A stretch of DNA of 64,000 nt from Pseudobutyrivibrio ruminis HUN009. Its GTDB lineage: Bacteria; Bacillota; Clostridia; Lachnospirales; Lachnospiraceae. The stretch's first letter is position 1, and each line of letters opens with the position of its first letter. The notes under the pieces are model-generated. The model saw only the letters and a program-made list of their open reading frames with translations. It did not search any database and was not told where the DNA came from. The position numbers were made by a program, and so were the translations under genes. Positions 16,437 to 25,926 of the stretch are shown piece after piece. The stretch is taken from positions 895,501 to 959,500 of the forward strand of contig NZ_JNLH01000001.1 in assembly GCF_000703005.1 (NCBI RefSeq), read 5' to 3'.

Positions 16437-17696
16437 ATGGTAAAGGAAAAGATTAGTCAACTAGGGGAGACAGTTCTAGAAAAAATTGACGGCCTAGATG
16501 TAAAGGATAAGTTGCTGGAAGGCAGCTTTAATCACTCTGATATTTTGAGAAACAACTTCATGTTAAAGGGTGCCTTGGCCAGCGAGGGTTATGACTGGTG
16601 GTGGCACAGCTTCACAGGTCACAACAAAAAGACAGGTGAGGAAAAGGCATTCTTTATAGAGTTCTTTACAATCAATCCAGAGCTTGGTGGGGATGCGCCA
16701 GTGTTTGGCCAGCTTCCAGAAAATAAAGCAGCAGGCAAAAAGCCATCCTACATGATGGTAAAGGCAGGATGTTGGGGCGAGGGCGCAAAGCAGCTTCATC
16801 GTTTCTTTGGCTGGAACCAGGTCAACATAAAGGAAGATGCCCCATTTTTGATTAGCGCAGATAACTGCTTCTGCTCAGAGACACGTACCCTTGGTATGGT
16901 GGAAGTGACAGAGGAGGATGTAGCAAATCATCCAGAGTGGATGTGCCAGTCAGGCAAGATGATTTGGGACCTAAACATCGAAAAGAACATTGCCTTCAAC
17001 GTGGGTTACGGCGCAAGCTGGGCATCGCGTGAATTGGAAGCCTTCGAAATGTTCTGGCATGCCGAGGGAATGAAGACATTCTTCAACGGCTCTGTTATAT
17101 TAGATGGTGAAGAATATGTTGTAGATAAAGACAGCTGCTACGGCTACGCAGATAAAAACTGGGGAAAAGATTTCACATCCCCATGGGTATGGCTGGCAAG
17201 CTCTCATTTAAAGAGCAAGCTCACAGGTCAGTGGCTTGAAAATACAGCATTTGATATAGGCGGCGGACGCCCAAAGATTCGCACAGGAAAGACATTTGAA
17301 AATGTTATCCTTGGTGCAGTTTGGTATGAGGGCGAGCCATATGAGTTCAACTTCTCAAAGTTCTGGACTCTTACAAAGACAGATTTTGCTTGCACCACAG
17401 AGGGGGATGAGGTGGTTTGGAATATCACCCAGGAGACACCTCTTGCAAAGATAGAGGGCCACTTCACATGTCAGAAAAAGGACATGCTTCTTATTAATTA
17501 CGAAGCGCCAAATGGAGAGAAGCGCCACAACAATCTTTGGAATGGCGGCAATGGCGTAGGCGAATTAAAGCTATACAAAAAGATTTTGAAAACCAAGGAC
17601 AATGAGGATGGTTCTATGGCCAAATTCGAATGGGAATTGGTGGACGATATGGAAGCTTATAACATCGGATGTGAGTTCGGTGAATATGATAAATAA
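16437..17696 (+). CDS. Tocopherol cyclase-like protein
   Basis: A 419-residue soluble protein rich in Trp and Phe. GYADKNWGKDFTSPWVWLAS resembles the hallmark of the tocopherol cyclase/CrtC-like double-barrel lipocalin family (G-Y-x-E/D-K-N-W-G). In bacteria without tocopherol the function of this family is unknown; a hydrophobic ligand or lipid is a reasonable inference. No signal peptide. It begins 17 bp after greA, with GGGGA at 16424-16428. Confidence 0.6.
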   Translation: MVKEKISQLGETVLEKIDGLDVKDKLLEGSFNHSDILRNNFMLKGALASEGYDWWWHSFTGHNKKTGEEKAFFIEFFTINPELGGDAPVFGQLPENKAAGKKPSYMMVKAGCWGEGAKQLHRFFGWNQVNIKEDAPFLISADNCFCSETRTLGMVEVTEEDVANHPEWMCQSGKMIWDLNIEKNIAFNVGYGASWASRELEAFEMFWHAEGMKTFFNGSVILDGEEYVVDKDSCYGYADKNWGKDFTSPWVWLASSHLKSKLTGQWLENTAFDIGGGRPKIRTGKTFENVILGAVWYEGEPYEFNFSKFWTLTKTDFACTTEGDEVVWNITQETPLAKIEGHFTCQKKDMLLINYEAPNGEKRHNNLWNGGNGVGELKLYKKILKTKDNEDGSMAKFEWELVDDMEAYNIGCEFGEYDK

Positions 17697-17716
17697 ATAG
17701 TTAGGAGATTTATAAA

Positions 17717-19153
17717 ATGGCAGTATTAAGCAATTGTAAGCCAGAGAGAGTATTTCATTATTTCGAGGAGATTTGTAACATCCCTCATCCAAGTTATCAC
17801 GAGGAGAAAATCAGCGCATACTTAGTTGATTTCGCAAAGGCACACAATCTTGAGTATTATCAGGATGATTTATACAACGTAATCATGATTAAAGAAGCAT
17901 CTGAGGGAATGGAGAATGCATCTCCAATCATCCTTCAGGGACACATGGACATGGTTGCAGAGCAGGATGATGACTGCAAGAAGGACATGCTTACAGAAGG
18001 CCTTGACCTTGAAATCGTTGATGGTTTCGTTACAGCAAAGGGCACAACACTTGGTGGCGACGACGGAATCGCTGTAGCAATGGCACTTGCAATCCTTGAG
18101 GACGAGGAGCTCAAGCACCCACGTATCGAGGTTATCATCACAGTATCAGAAGAAGTAGGTATGGAAGGTGCAGCAGGCATCGATGTTTCAATGCTCAAGG
18201 GCCGCAAGCTTCTCAACCTTGACTCAGAAGAAGAAGGACATTTCCTTGCAGGTTGCGCAGGTGGATGTCGTGTAGATGTAGAGTTCCCTGTAAAGAAGGA
18301 GTCTTTAAAGGGCGCACTTGTTTCAATTGAAGTAAAGAACTGCACAGGTGGACACTCAGGTGCAGAAATCGATAAGGGTAGAGCAAACGCTTCTTATGTA
18401 GCAAACAGAGTTCTTGCAGCAGGTCTTGAGGCTGGCGAGGTTTGCATCGTAGATTTAGTTGGTGGAACAAAGGACAATGCAATCCCACGTGCTACAAGCG
18501 CAAAGGTTGTTACAACTCCAGCAGCCATCGAAGCTATGACAAAGGAAGCAGCTGCAATCAAGAATGAGTTTGCAATCACAGACCCAGAGATGGAAATCGT
18601 TATCACAAACGAAGGTAATGTAGTAGTTGACGGTGTAAACGCTGCTCAGTCAGAGCGTTTCATCCAGCTCCTTCAGTGCATGCCAAACGGCGTTCAGACA
18701 ATGAGCCACGATATCGAAGGCTTAGTAGAGACATCACTTAACCTTGGTATTCTTAATGTATTAGATGACGAAATCAAGTACTCATGCTCACTTAGAAGCT
18801 CAGTAGATAGCGCAAAGAACGCACTTATCCGCAAGGTACTTATGGTTGCAAAGGCATTCGGTTGCCAGACTTCAATCCACGGAGAGTACCCAGCTTGGGA
18901 GTACTTAAGAGAGTCTAGCTTCAGAGACGAGATGGTAAAGATTTACACAGATATGTACGGCGAGGCACCAACCGTAGAGACTATCCACGCAGGTGTTGAG
19001 TGCGGACTTTTAGCTTCAAAGCTTCCAGGACTTGATGCAGTTTCAATCGGACCAGAGATGTACGATATTCACACTCCAAAGGAGCGTTTATCAATTGCTT
19101 CAACAGAGCGTGTTTACAATTATGTAAGAAAAGTTATTGAGGATATGAACTAA
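17717..19153 (+). CDS. pepD: Aminoacyl-histidine dipeptidase (PepD, M20 family)
   Basis: A zinc dipeptidase hydrolysing Xaa-His and other dipeptides in the cytoplasm. The 478-residue protein has the M20C metal and catalytic motifs: LQGHMDMV (His and Asp), GGDDGIAVAMALAILED, TVSEEVGMEGA (catalytic Glu pair), NLDSEEEG, and a C-terminal metal-binding His in the last domain. Between them lies the dimerisation lid with GGHSGAEI. TAGGAG stands before the start. Codon use is strongly biased to aag and gca, suggesting good expression. Confidence 0.93.
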   Translation: MAVLSNCKPERVFHYFEEICNIPHPSYHEEKISAYLVDFAKAHNLEYYQDDLYNVIMIKEASEGMENASPIILQGHMDMVAEQDDDCKKDMLTEGLDLEIVDGFVTAKGTTLGGDDGIAVAMALAILEDEELKHPRIEVIITVSEEVGMEGAAGIDVSMLKGRKLLNLDSEEEGHFLAGCAGGCRVDVEFPVKKESLKGALVSIEVKNCTGGHSGAEIDKGRANASYVANRVLAAGLEAGEVCIVDLVGGTKDNAIPRATSAKVVTTPAAIEAMTKEAAAIKNEFAITDPEMEIVITNEGNVVVDGVNAAQSERFIQLLQCMPNGVQTMSHDIEGLVETSLNLGILNVLDDEIKYSCSLRSSVDSAKNALIRKVLMVAKAFGCQTSIHGEYPAWEYLRESSFRDEMVKIYTDMYGEAPTVETIHAGVECGLLASKLPGLDAVSIGPEMYDIHTPKERLSIASTERVYNYVRKVIEDMN

Positions 19154-19182
19154 AAACGTATCAAAATTAAGAGGAGGTTTTT

Positions 19183-20256
19183 ATGTTGAGAATCGGAATG
19201 CTTACAAGTGGTGGAGATTGCCAGGCACTGAACGCTGCAATGCGTGGTGTTGTAAAGGGACTTGCTGCAAATGTAAAGGACCTGGAGGTGTACGGCTTCT
19301 TCAATGGCTACAAGGGTTTGATTTATGGGGACTACAGACTTCTTACTAGCCAGGACTTTTCAGGAATCCTTACACGAGGAGGAACAATCTTGGGCTCAAG
19401 CCGTCAGCCATTCAAGCTTATGCGTGAGCCAGATGAGAATGGACTTGATAAGGTAGAGGCTATGAAGTCAAACTACTACAAGCTCAATCTTAATTGCCTG
19501 GTTATCCTTGGTGGAAACGGTACTCAGAAGACAGCAAACCTCCTTCGCGAGGAAGGATTAAATATCATTCATCTTCCAAAGACAATCGATAACGATATCT
19601 TTGGAACAGATGTGACATTCGGATTCCAGAGTGCAATCGACATTGCATGTAACACAATCGACTGCATCCACACCACAGCATCATCACACAGCCGTGTGTT
19701 TATCGTAGAGGTAATGGGCCACAAGGTTGGTTGGCTCACCCTTTATGCTGGTGTTGCATCAGGTGCAGATATCATCCTGCTTCCAGAGATTCCATACGAT
19801 ATCAAGAAGGTCATTAAGGCCATCAATCATCGTGCGGAAGAAGGCAAGGGCTTCACAATTCTTGCAGTTGCCGAGGGTGCAATTTCCAAAGAAGATGCAA
19901 AGCTTTCAAAGAAGGATTACAAAAAGAAGCTTGAGACTTCGAAGTATCCATCAGTTTCTTACGAGATTGCAGACCGCATCCAGAAGGAAACAGGAATCGA
20001 AGTTCGTGTTACAGTTCCAGGTCATATGCAGCGAGGCGGAAGCCCAGATCCATATGATAGAGTGCTTTGCACACGCCTTGGTTCTGCAGCAGCCCAGGCT
20101 ATCATGGATGGCGATTTTGGCAACATGATTGCAATGGTAGATGGCAAGACAAAGCGCATCCCACTTGAAAAGGTAGCAGGCAAGCTCAAGGTAGTTGAGC
20201 CAGATTGCCAGATGATAGAGGAAGCGAAACGAATCGGAATAAGCTTCGGCGACTAA
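19183..20256 (+). CDS. 6-phosphofructokinase, PFK-A superfamily, atypical donor site
   Basis: Phosphorylates fructose 6-phosphate. The 357-residue protein has TSGGDCQALNAAMRG at the N-terminus, GGNGTQKTANLL, PKTIDNDIFG, MGHKVGWLTLYAG and PGHMQRGGSPDPYDR. Classical ATP enzymes read GGDGS and PGTIDND at the donor site; here the Asp is Asn and the Gly is Lys. Lys in PKTIDND is the residue typical of pyrophosphate-dependent enzymes, so ATP use should not be assumed. It has its own GAGGAGG site. Confidence 0.85.
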   Translation: MLRIGMLTSGGDCQALNAAMRGVVKGLAANVKDLEVYGFFNGYKGLIYGDYRLLTSQDFSGILTRGGTILGSSRQPFKLMREPDENGLDKVEAMKSNYYKLNLNCLVILGGNGTQKTANLLREEGLNIIHLPKTIDNDIFGTDVTFGFQSAIDIACNTIDCIHTTASSHSRVFIVEVMGHKVGWLTLYAGVASGADIILLPEIPYDIKKVIKAINHRAEEGKGFTILAVAEGAISKEDAKLSKKDYKKKLETSKYPSVSYEIADRIQKETGIEVRVTVPGHMQRGGSPDPYDRVLCTRLGSAAAQAIMDGDFGNMIAMVDGKTKRIPLEKVAGKLKVVEPDCQMIEEAKRIGISFGD

Positions 20257-20289
20257 GCCAGGCTAATAAATAATAGGTAGGTAATTGAC

Positions 20290-21879
20290 ATGTCTTATAT
20301 GGCATTATACAGAAAGTTCCGTCCGCAGACATTTGACGATGTAAAAGGACAGGACCATATCGTTACAACTCTTCAAAACCAAATAAAAAGTGACCGTATA
20401 GGACATGCATATCTTTTTACAGGAACAAGAGGAACAGGTAAAACAACTATCGCCAAGATTCTCGCCCGTACAATCAACTGCGAGAACCCACAGAATGGTT
20501 GCCCTTGTATGGAATGTGCCATGTGTAAATCAATCACAGCCGGCAATTCCATGAACGTAATAGAAATGGATGCTGCATCAAACAACGGTGTAGACAGCAT
20601 CAGACAGATTGTTGAGGAGGTGGCATACCCTCCCACAGAAGGAAAATACAAGGTATACATCATCGATGAGGTACATATGCTTAGTACCGGTGCTTTCAAT
20701 GCCTTGCTGAAAACTTTGGAGGAGCCACCTTCTTATGTTGTGTTTATTTTGGCCACAACAGAAGTGCACAAGATTCCAATCACAATCCTTAGCCGATGCC
20801 AGCGTTACGACTTCCATCGTATTTCCATTGACACAATCGCTGCTCGTTTGCAGGAGCTGATGGATAAGGAAGGCGTGCAGGTAGAGGAAAAAGCCTTGCG
20901 TTACATCGCAAAGGCTGCAGATGGTTCAATGCGTGATGGCCTTAGTTTGCTGGATCAGTGTATCGCATTTTACATTGGTCAGACCCTTACATATGACAAT
21001 GTGTTAAAGGTACTTGGTGCCATTGATACAGAGGTGTTCTCAAGATTGCTTCGTCATATCATTAATGGCGAAATCACCCAGTGCATTGGCATCCTTGAGG
21101 AAATCATCACACAGGGTCGCGATTTGAATCAGTTCGTAAATGACTTCACATGGTATTTACGAAACCTGATGCTTATCAAGAGCTCAGATGATATGGAAGA
21201 TGTGCTTGAAATGTCTTCTGACAACCTGGCACTTCTAAAAGAAGAAGCCCAGATGGTTGACATAGAGATATTAATGAGATACATTCAAGTTCTGTCAGCA
21301 CTTTCTAACGATATCAAGTACGCCAGCCAAAAGCGAGTATTGATAGAGATAGCCCTGATAAAGCTTTGCAAGCCACAGATGGAGCAGGATATTTCAGCGC
21401 TCAACAATCGAATGGCAAACCTTGAGAAAAAGGTGGAAGAGGGAGTGCCAGTAGTGATGGCAGCACCTCAGGCACAAGGCGCCACACCCAGTGCAGCTCC
21501 TGTAAAAAAGGAGCCATTACCAGCAGCAGTAAAAGAAGAGGTAAAGCAGGTGGCAAGCAACTGGAACGCAGTGCTTGGCAAGGTGGCACCTAATATAAAA
21601 ATGTATTTGAAAGAGGTTACTACAGTCACAACTAACGACTTGGGTGAGCTTGTGCTGATATTTGACCAGCCAGCAGGTTCCGAGCGTATGGCAGGAGATT
21701 TTGTTAATCGCCCAGAAGTGCTGGATGAAATCGTGGCAGCAATCGAAGGCATGATTCACAAGACAGTAACCATTAAAGTAGAGATTAATTCCAGCGGTGT
21801 TAGTTCACAGAACACAAAGACAGACGTAAGAGACTACTTCGCGGGATTAGGTATAGAAATTGAAACTGACCCAGAGTAA
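20290..21879 (+). CDS. dnaX: DNA polymerase III subunit gamma/tau
   Basis: Clamp-loader ATPase. The 529-residue protein has Walker A GTRGTGKTT, a four-Cys zinc module (CENPQNGCPCMECAMC), Walker B IIDEVHML, SRC arginine finger region (LSRCQRYDF), the domain III helices, a Pro/Ala-rich linker at about 395-420 and a C-terminal tau-like domain. An A AAA AAG heptamer in the slippery frame sits in the linker. dnaX-ybaB-recR is a conserved operon; the three genes lie within 15 bp of each other. Confidence 0.95.
   Translation: MSYMALYRKFRPQTFDDVKGQDHIVTTLQNQIKSDRIGHAYLFTGTRGTGKTTIAKILARTINCENPQNGCPCMECAMCKSITAGNSMNVIEMDAASNNGVDSIRQIVEEVAYPPTEGKYKVYIIDEVHMLSTGAFNALLKTLEEPPSYVVFILATTEVHKIPITILSRCQRYDFHRISIDTIAARLQELMDKEGVQVEEKALRYIAKAADGSMRDGLSLLDQCIAFYIGQTLTYDNVLKVLGAIDTEVFSRLLRHIINGEITQCIGILEEIITQGRDLNQFVNDFTWYLRNLMLIKSSDDMEDVLEMSSDNLALLKEEAQMVDIEILMRYIQVLSALSNDIKYASQKRVLIEIALIKLCKPQMEQDISALNNRMANLEKKVEEGVPVVMAAPQAQGATPSAAPVKKEPLPAAVKEEVKQVASNWNAVLGKVAPNIKMYLKEVTTVTTNDLGELVLIFDQPAGSERMAGDFVNRPEVLDEIVAAIEGMIHKTVTIKVEINSSGVSSQNTKTDVRDYFAGLGIEIETDPE
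21504..21510 (+). promoter_or_regulatory. Candidate -1 ribosomal frameshift site in dnaX
   Basis: The codons GTA AAA AAG place the heptamer A-AAA-AAG in the same phase as the E. coli dnaX slippery site. A -1 shift would meet TAA at 21591-21593 after about 27 codons, giving a gamma-like protein of about 433 residues without the tau domain. No close internal Shine-Dalgarno or strong downstream stem was seen. Confidence 0.45.
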
Positions 21880-21894
21880 TAGGAGGATTTAAAT

Positions 21895-22236
21895 ATGGGA
21901 AAAGGAAGAGGCGGATTTCCAGGAGGAGCAATGGGTGGAGCCAATATGGCCAACCTTATGAAGCAGGCACAGCGTATGCAACGCCAGATGGAAGAGGCTC
22001 AGGCAAAGCTTGAGGAGACAGAAGTTACAGGCACAGCCGGTGGCGGTGTTGTTGAAGTTACAGTTACAGGTTCAAAGGAAATCACAAAGGTACACATCGA
22101 TCCAGAAGCAGTAGATCCAGATGATGTAGAGATGCTTGAAGACCTTGTTATGGCAGCTACAAACGAAGCACTTCACAAGATTGATGAAATCACAGCAGCA
22201 TCTATGCCAAAGATGCCAGGTGGACTAGGATTTTAA
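21895..22236 (+). CDS. YbaB/EbfC family nucleoid-associated protein
   Basis: A 113-residue DNA-binding dimer that associates with the nucleoid; it is found between dnaX and recR in most bacteria. The core pattern VTGTAGGGVVEVTVTGSKEI and the Met/Gly-rich start (GGAMGGANMANLMKQAQRMQ) are typical. AGGAGG at 21881-21886. Confidence 0.93.
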   Translation: MGKGRGGFPGGAMGGANMANLMKQAQRMQRQMEEAQAKLEETEVTGTAGGGVVEVTVTGSKEITKVHIDPEAVDPDDVEMLEDLVMAATNEALHKIDEITAASMPKMPGGLGF

Positions 22237-22239
22237 TAG

Positions 22240-22839
22240 ATGGAATATTACAGCAAAGAAATTAGCAACTTAATAGCGGAGCTAAGTGATTTGCCTAGTA
22301 TTGGAAGTAAGTCAGCCCAAAGGCTGGCTTTCCATATATTAGGGATGGATGAGGAAAAGGTTAACGATTTGGCCAATGCAATCGTGCAGGCCAGGAAAAA
22401 TGTGAGATATTGCAAGCAGTGTTTCACACTTACTGACGATGAGCTTTGCCCAATCTGCTCCAACCCAAAGCGCAACCAAAACATCATTATGGTTGTGGAG
22501 GATACCAGGGATTTGGCGGCCTATGAAAAGACAGGCAAATTCGAGGGCGTTTACCATGTGCTTCACGGAGCAATCTCCCCAATGGCGGGCATAGGCCCAG
22601 GAGATATAAAGCTAAAGGAATTGATGGTACGCTTGCAGCAGACAGATGTAGAGGAGGTCATCATCGCCACCAACTCATCATTGGAAGGTGAAACCACAGC
22701 GGCCTACATCAGCAAGCTGATTAAACCAACAGGCATCAAGGTGAGCCGAATTGCCTCCGGTGTTCCAGTTGGCGGAAACCTGGAGTACATCGACGAGGTC
22801 ACATTGCTTCGAGCGTTAGACGGCAGAACAGAGTTATAG
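22240..22839 (+). CDS. recR: Recombination protein RecR
   Basis: Acts with RecF and RecO in gap repair. The 199-residue protein has an N-terminal helix-hairpin-helix (LPSIGSKSAQRLAFHIL), a four-Cys zinc finger (CKQCFTLTDDELCPIC), the Toprim domain starting VVEDTRDLAAYEKTG, and the C-terminal Walker B-like region. It begins 4 bp after ybaB, showing tight coupling. Confidence 0.96.
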   Translation: MEYYSKEISNLIAELSDLPSIGSKSAQRLAFHILGMDEEKVNDLANAIVQARKNVRYCKQCFTLTDDELCPICSNPKRNQNIIMVVEDTRDLAAYEKTGKFEGVYHVLHGAISPMAGIGPGDIKLKELMVRLQQTDVEEVIIATNSSLEGETTAAYISKLIKPTGIKVSRIASGVPVGGNLEYIDEVTLLRALDGRTEL

Positions 22840-22861
22840 ATAATAAAAGGGAAGAATGATT

Positions 22862-25800
22862 ATGAAATACGATGCATTTATTAGCTACAGACATTTGGAG
22901 CGGGATATGTTTGTGGCAAAGAGAGTGCACAAGGCTCTCGAGACAACCAAGATTCCTAGAAAGATTCAGAAGGAAATTGGCAGAAAAAAGATAGATAGAG
23001 TTTTCAGAGACCAGGAGGAGCTTCCAATCGGAAGCGACCTGGGCTCTAATATTGAGGCGGCTCTTAGAGAAGCAGCCTTTCTAGTTGTCATTTGTTCTCC
23101 ACAGACAAAAGATTCATATTGGGTAATGAAGGAAATCGACACCTTCATTGAGATGCATGGCCGTGAGAATATCTTAGCAGTGCTTGTAGATGGAGAACCA
23201 GCAGATTCATTTCCACCACAGCTTTTGACAGATGAAAATGGTAATCTTGTGGAGCCTCTTGCAGCAGATGTTAGAGGTAAAAGCAAGAAAGAGGTAAAGA
23301 AGAAGCTAAAAACAGAGACACTTCGTCTGGCTGCTTCTATTTTGCATGTAGATTATGACGATTTAAAGCAGCGTCATAGAGAGCGCCAGATGCGCCGAAA
23401 CGTTGGAATCGCTGCATCTATCGCAGCCCTTGCAGTAGCGTTTGGCGGATACACAGCTTACAACCTTGCAAAGATAAACGAAGAGTACCAGCAGAAGCTT
23501 GTAAATGAAGCAAGAGTAATTGCAGCTACATCACTTGATGTGTTAGAAGATGGCGATGCCAAAACAGCAGCCTTAGTTGCAATGGAAGGAATCGGTACCG
23601 AAGAAAACGGCCGCCCATATGTGACAGACCCAGTGTTTGCATTGTCTCAGGCCCTTGGTACTTATAATCTAGGATTAAATCTGGAGCATGATTTAAAGCT
23701 GAATCACGATGTAAATATTTCTGATTTTGCCATTAATGAAGATGGCAACAGAGTCATATCAGTAGATAACAATAACAAGATTTATATCTGGAATTTGGAT
23801 AACGGTGAATGCACTTTTAAAAAGCCGGTTGATGTTGTTGAAGAGGAAGATGACAGAATTAAGGCCGTAGGGTTCGCAGGAGATATTGCTGTTGTTGCGT
23901 CAGATTATTATCTTCGTGGCTATAATGACCAGGGTGAACTTCAGTATGAATATGCGCCTGAGGATGGCATCACATTTGCAAAAGTAGATGACTTTGGAAA
24001 GTATGTGGCTATAAAGTCTTCTCACTATGACGAAGAAACCTATGAAAGGTCCGATTTTATAGAAGTTGTGGATGCCACAACTGGTGAGTCTTTAAAGAAA
24101 TATGAGAATCAGACAGGAGTGAGCTATGGCGCGGTTATGATGTTCAATAAGGATGGAGACACCCTGTATGTTGAACACTTGCCAGGTAACGACGAGGATC
24201 AAAACTACGCTTCTGTTATCAATCTTAAAACAGATACAATTATCGATGTCCCAGTAGAAGGTGGTGCAATACTTGATATCGCTCCTACAAAGGACGGAGA
24301 TTTTGCAGTAGTCAGCATGAGCTATGATGCTATCACTACATTTGAAGACACTCCAATGCATCTTATCAAGTGCGATTCAAAAACTGGTGAAGTGAAATGG
24401 TCGAGAGATTTTGAACACAACGGTGACGCCCTTGATTCTAGCTATACAAAAATAGGAAGTAGAATAGTTGAGACAAACGGAGTAGAGTATCGCCAGTTAT
24501 TTGTTAATACTTCAAAGAAAATGTTTACACTTGATTTGGATACTGGAGAAGAGGTTAGCTCATTCACTACTAACTCATACATTGAAAACTTCATGATGAG
24601 TGGAACTACACAATTGATTTTCGTAGGTACTTATGATGGAAAGTTTGCTTACTACGATGCACTGACTGGCGAGGTGAAAGACGATTTAATAGTCGATGTT
24701 GCAAGCTCGTTAGTTCAGTTTGATATAAAAAATGGTGTGTTTGTATCATCAGGATTCAGAAGTCCAAATCTTACTGTTTTGAAATTTAACGCAGATGAAG
24801 ATTATGTTGCGAAAACGGAGATGGATTCCGGCTTCTATGGTGGAGCAGCGATGAGCCCTTCCGGGGACACATATGTATTGCAGACTAGCAACGATGCAGC
24901 CTCAAATGCATACACCTGTAGAGTCTTCGAAACAGCTACCGGCGAAGAAATTGGAACCATTGATATCGACGGTGGGCGATACGGAAAATTGTATTATATA
25001 GATGAAGATACAATCATCTTCCCAACTTATAGTGGGGCTGTAATATATTATTCAGTTAGCGATAAAAAGACTGAGGAAGTCAAAATATCAGAAGAAGATC
25101 TTATTAGTACTGATTATGCAATATCTACAAATTTGAAATATGTTGCTTATGGTGATGATAAGGAATTTTATGTAATCGATACACAAGCTCGAAAAATAAT
25201 ATACAGTGGAGAGGTTGATTTCAATTTCTGGAACATTGCTGTGTCAAATGACGGAAGAACGGTATATGGTATAGATGTTTATGGCAAAGCATACAAGGTT
25301 AATGCCATCTCAGGAAAGTCGAAACCAATTTTCGAGGATTACAAAGTAAATGATATTCAAACAAGTCAGGATGACAATATAATTGCTGTCATCACAGAAG
25401 ATGGCTATTTGAGAGTTTATAACTGGGATACAAAAGAAGCTGAAAATACCATTGAATATTATGGTGATGACTATTCTTACGTGGAATTTTCAAAGGATAA
25501 TAATCTGTTGTATTTACAGGGAGATGATTTGTATTTCCGCATATACGATAGACAACAGGATAAGAATGTGTTCCTGATGAACAACCAGATTAATGACTTG
25601 TCATATACCATTTATGATGAGGAAAAGAATCAATTATCTATTTTCAATTATACAGATATGTACATAATTGATTTGAATTCATATGGATTTTTGGATTATG
25701 CTGAGTACGGTAGATTATACATACCTCAGGCACAGGTAATTGTCAGCGCATATGGAACAACCATGATTGAGTTTAATGTTAAAACACAGGACGACTTAAT

Positions 25801-25873
25801 TAAAAAGGTTAAAGAAAGATACGGTGACGCAGAGCTTACCGAATTACAGAAACTTAAATATTTAGTTCAATAA
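22862..25873 (+). CDS. Membrane-anchored TIR domain protein with beta-propeller sensor
   Basis: A 1003-residue protein. Residues 1-130 form a TIR/TIR_2 domain (KYDAFISYRHLERD, FRDQEELPIGSDLG, DSYWVMKEIDTFI). The Glu after YWVMK occupies the position of the catalytic Glu of bacterial TIR NADases. A single membrane helix lies at about 180-202 (GIAASIAALAVAFGGYTAY). The remaining 750 residues contain WD40/PQQ-like repeats such as YIWNLDNGE, ARKIIYSGE and YLRVYNWDTKEA. ATG 22862 is 9 bases after AAGGGA; ATG 22856 is only 3 bases after it. The gene starts 22 bp after recR. Signalling or defence is inferred, not shown. Confidence 0.82.
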   Translation: MKYDAFISYRHLERDMFVAKRVHKALETTKIPRKIQKEIGRKKIDRVFRDQEELPIGSDLGSNIEAALREAAFLVVICSPQTKDSYWVMKEIDTFIEMHGRENILAVLVDGEPADSFPPQLLTDENGNLVEPLAADVRGKSKKEVKKKLKTETLRLAASILHVDYDDLKQRHRERQMRRNVGIAASIAALAVAFGGYTAYNLAKINEEYQQKLVNEARVIAATSLDVLEDGDAKTAALVAMEGIGTEENGRPYVTDPVFALSQALGTYNLGLNLEHDLKLNHDVNISDFAINEDGNRVISVDNNNKIYIWNLDNGECTFKKPVDVVEEEDDRIKAVGFAGDIAVVASDYYLRGYNDQGELQYEYAPEDGITFAKVDDFGKYVAIKSSHYDEETYERSDFIEVVDATTGESLKKYENQTGVSYGAVMMFNKDGDTLYVEHLPGNDEDQNYASVINLKTDTIIDVPVEGGAILDIAPTKDGDFAVVSMSYDAITTFEDTPMHLIKCDSKTGEVKWSRDFEHNGDALDSSYTKIGSRIVETNGVEYRQLFVNTSKKMFTLDLDTGEEVSSFTTNSYIENFMMSGTTQLIFVGTYDGKFAYYDALTGEVKDDLIVDVASSLVQFDIKNGVFVSSGFRSPNLTVLKFNADEDYVAKTEMDSGFYGGAAMSPSGDTYVLQTSNDAASNAYTCRVFETATGEEIGTIDIDGGRYGKLYYIDEDTIIFPTYSGAVIYYSVSDKKTEEVKISEEDLISTDYAISTNLKYVAYGDDKEFYVIDTQARKIIYSGEVDFNFWNIAVSNDGRTVYGIDVYGKAYKVNAISGKSKPIFEDYKVNDIQTSQDDNIIAVITEDGYLRVYNWDTKEAENTIEYYGDDYSYVEFSKDNNLLYLQGDDLYFRIYDRQQDKNVFLMNNQINDLSYTIYDEEKNQLSIFNYTDMYIIDLNSYGFLDYAEYGRLYIPQAQVIVSAYGTTMIEFNVKTQDDLIKKVKERYGDAELTELQKLKYLVQ

Positions 25874-25877
25874 CAGT

Positions 25878-25910
25878 AAAGCTGTCTCAATTGAGGCAGC
25901 TTTATTTTTT
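25878..25910 (+). terminator. Terminator of the dnaX-recR-TIR operon
   Basis: An 11-bp stem AAAGCTGTCTC/GAGGCAGCTTT (one G-U pair), loop AATT, followed by ATTTTTT. Confidence 0.9.
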
Positions 25911-25926
25911 CACTAAAAATTCTAAC

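Noticed and set aside
21436..21444. Internal Shine-Dalgarno-like GGAAGAGGGAG as stimulator of the dnaX slippery site
   Set aside because: It lies about 60 bases upstream of the heptamer, much too far compared with about 10 in E. coli.
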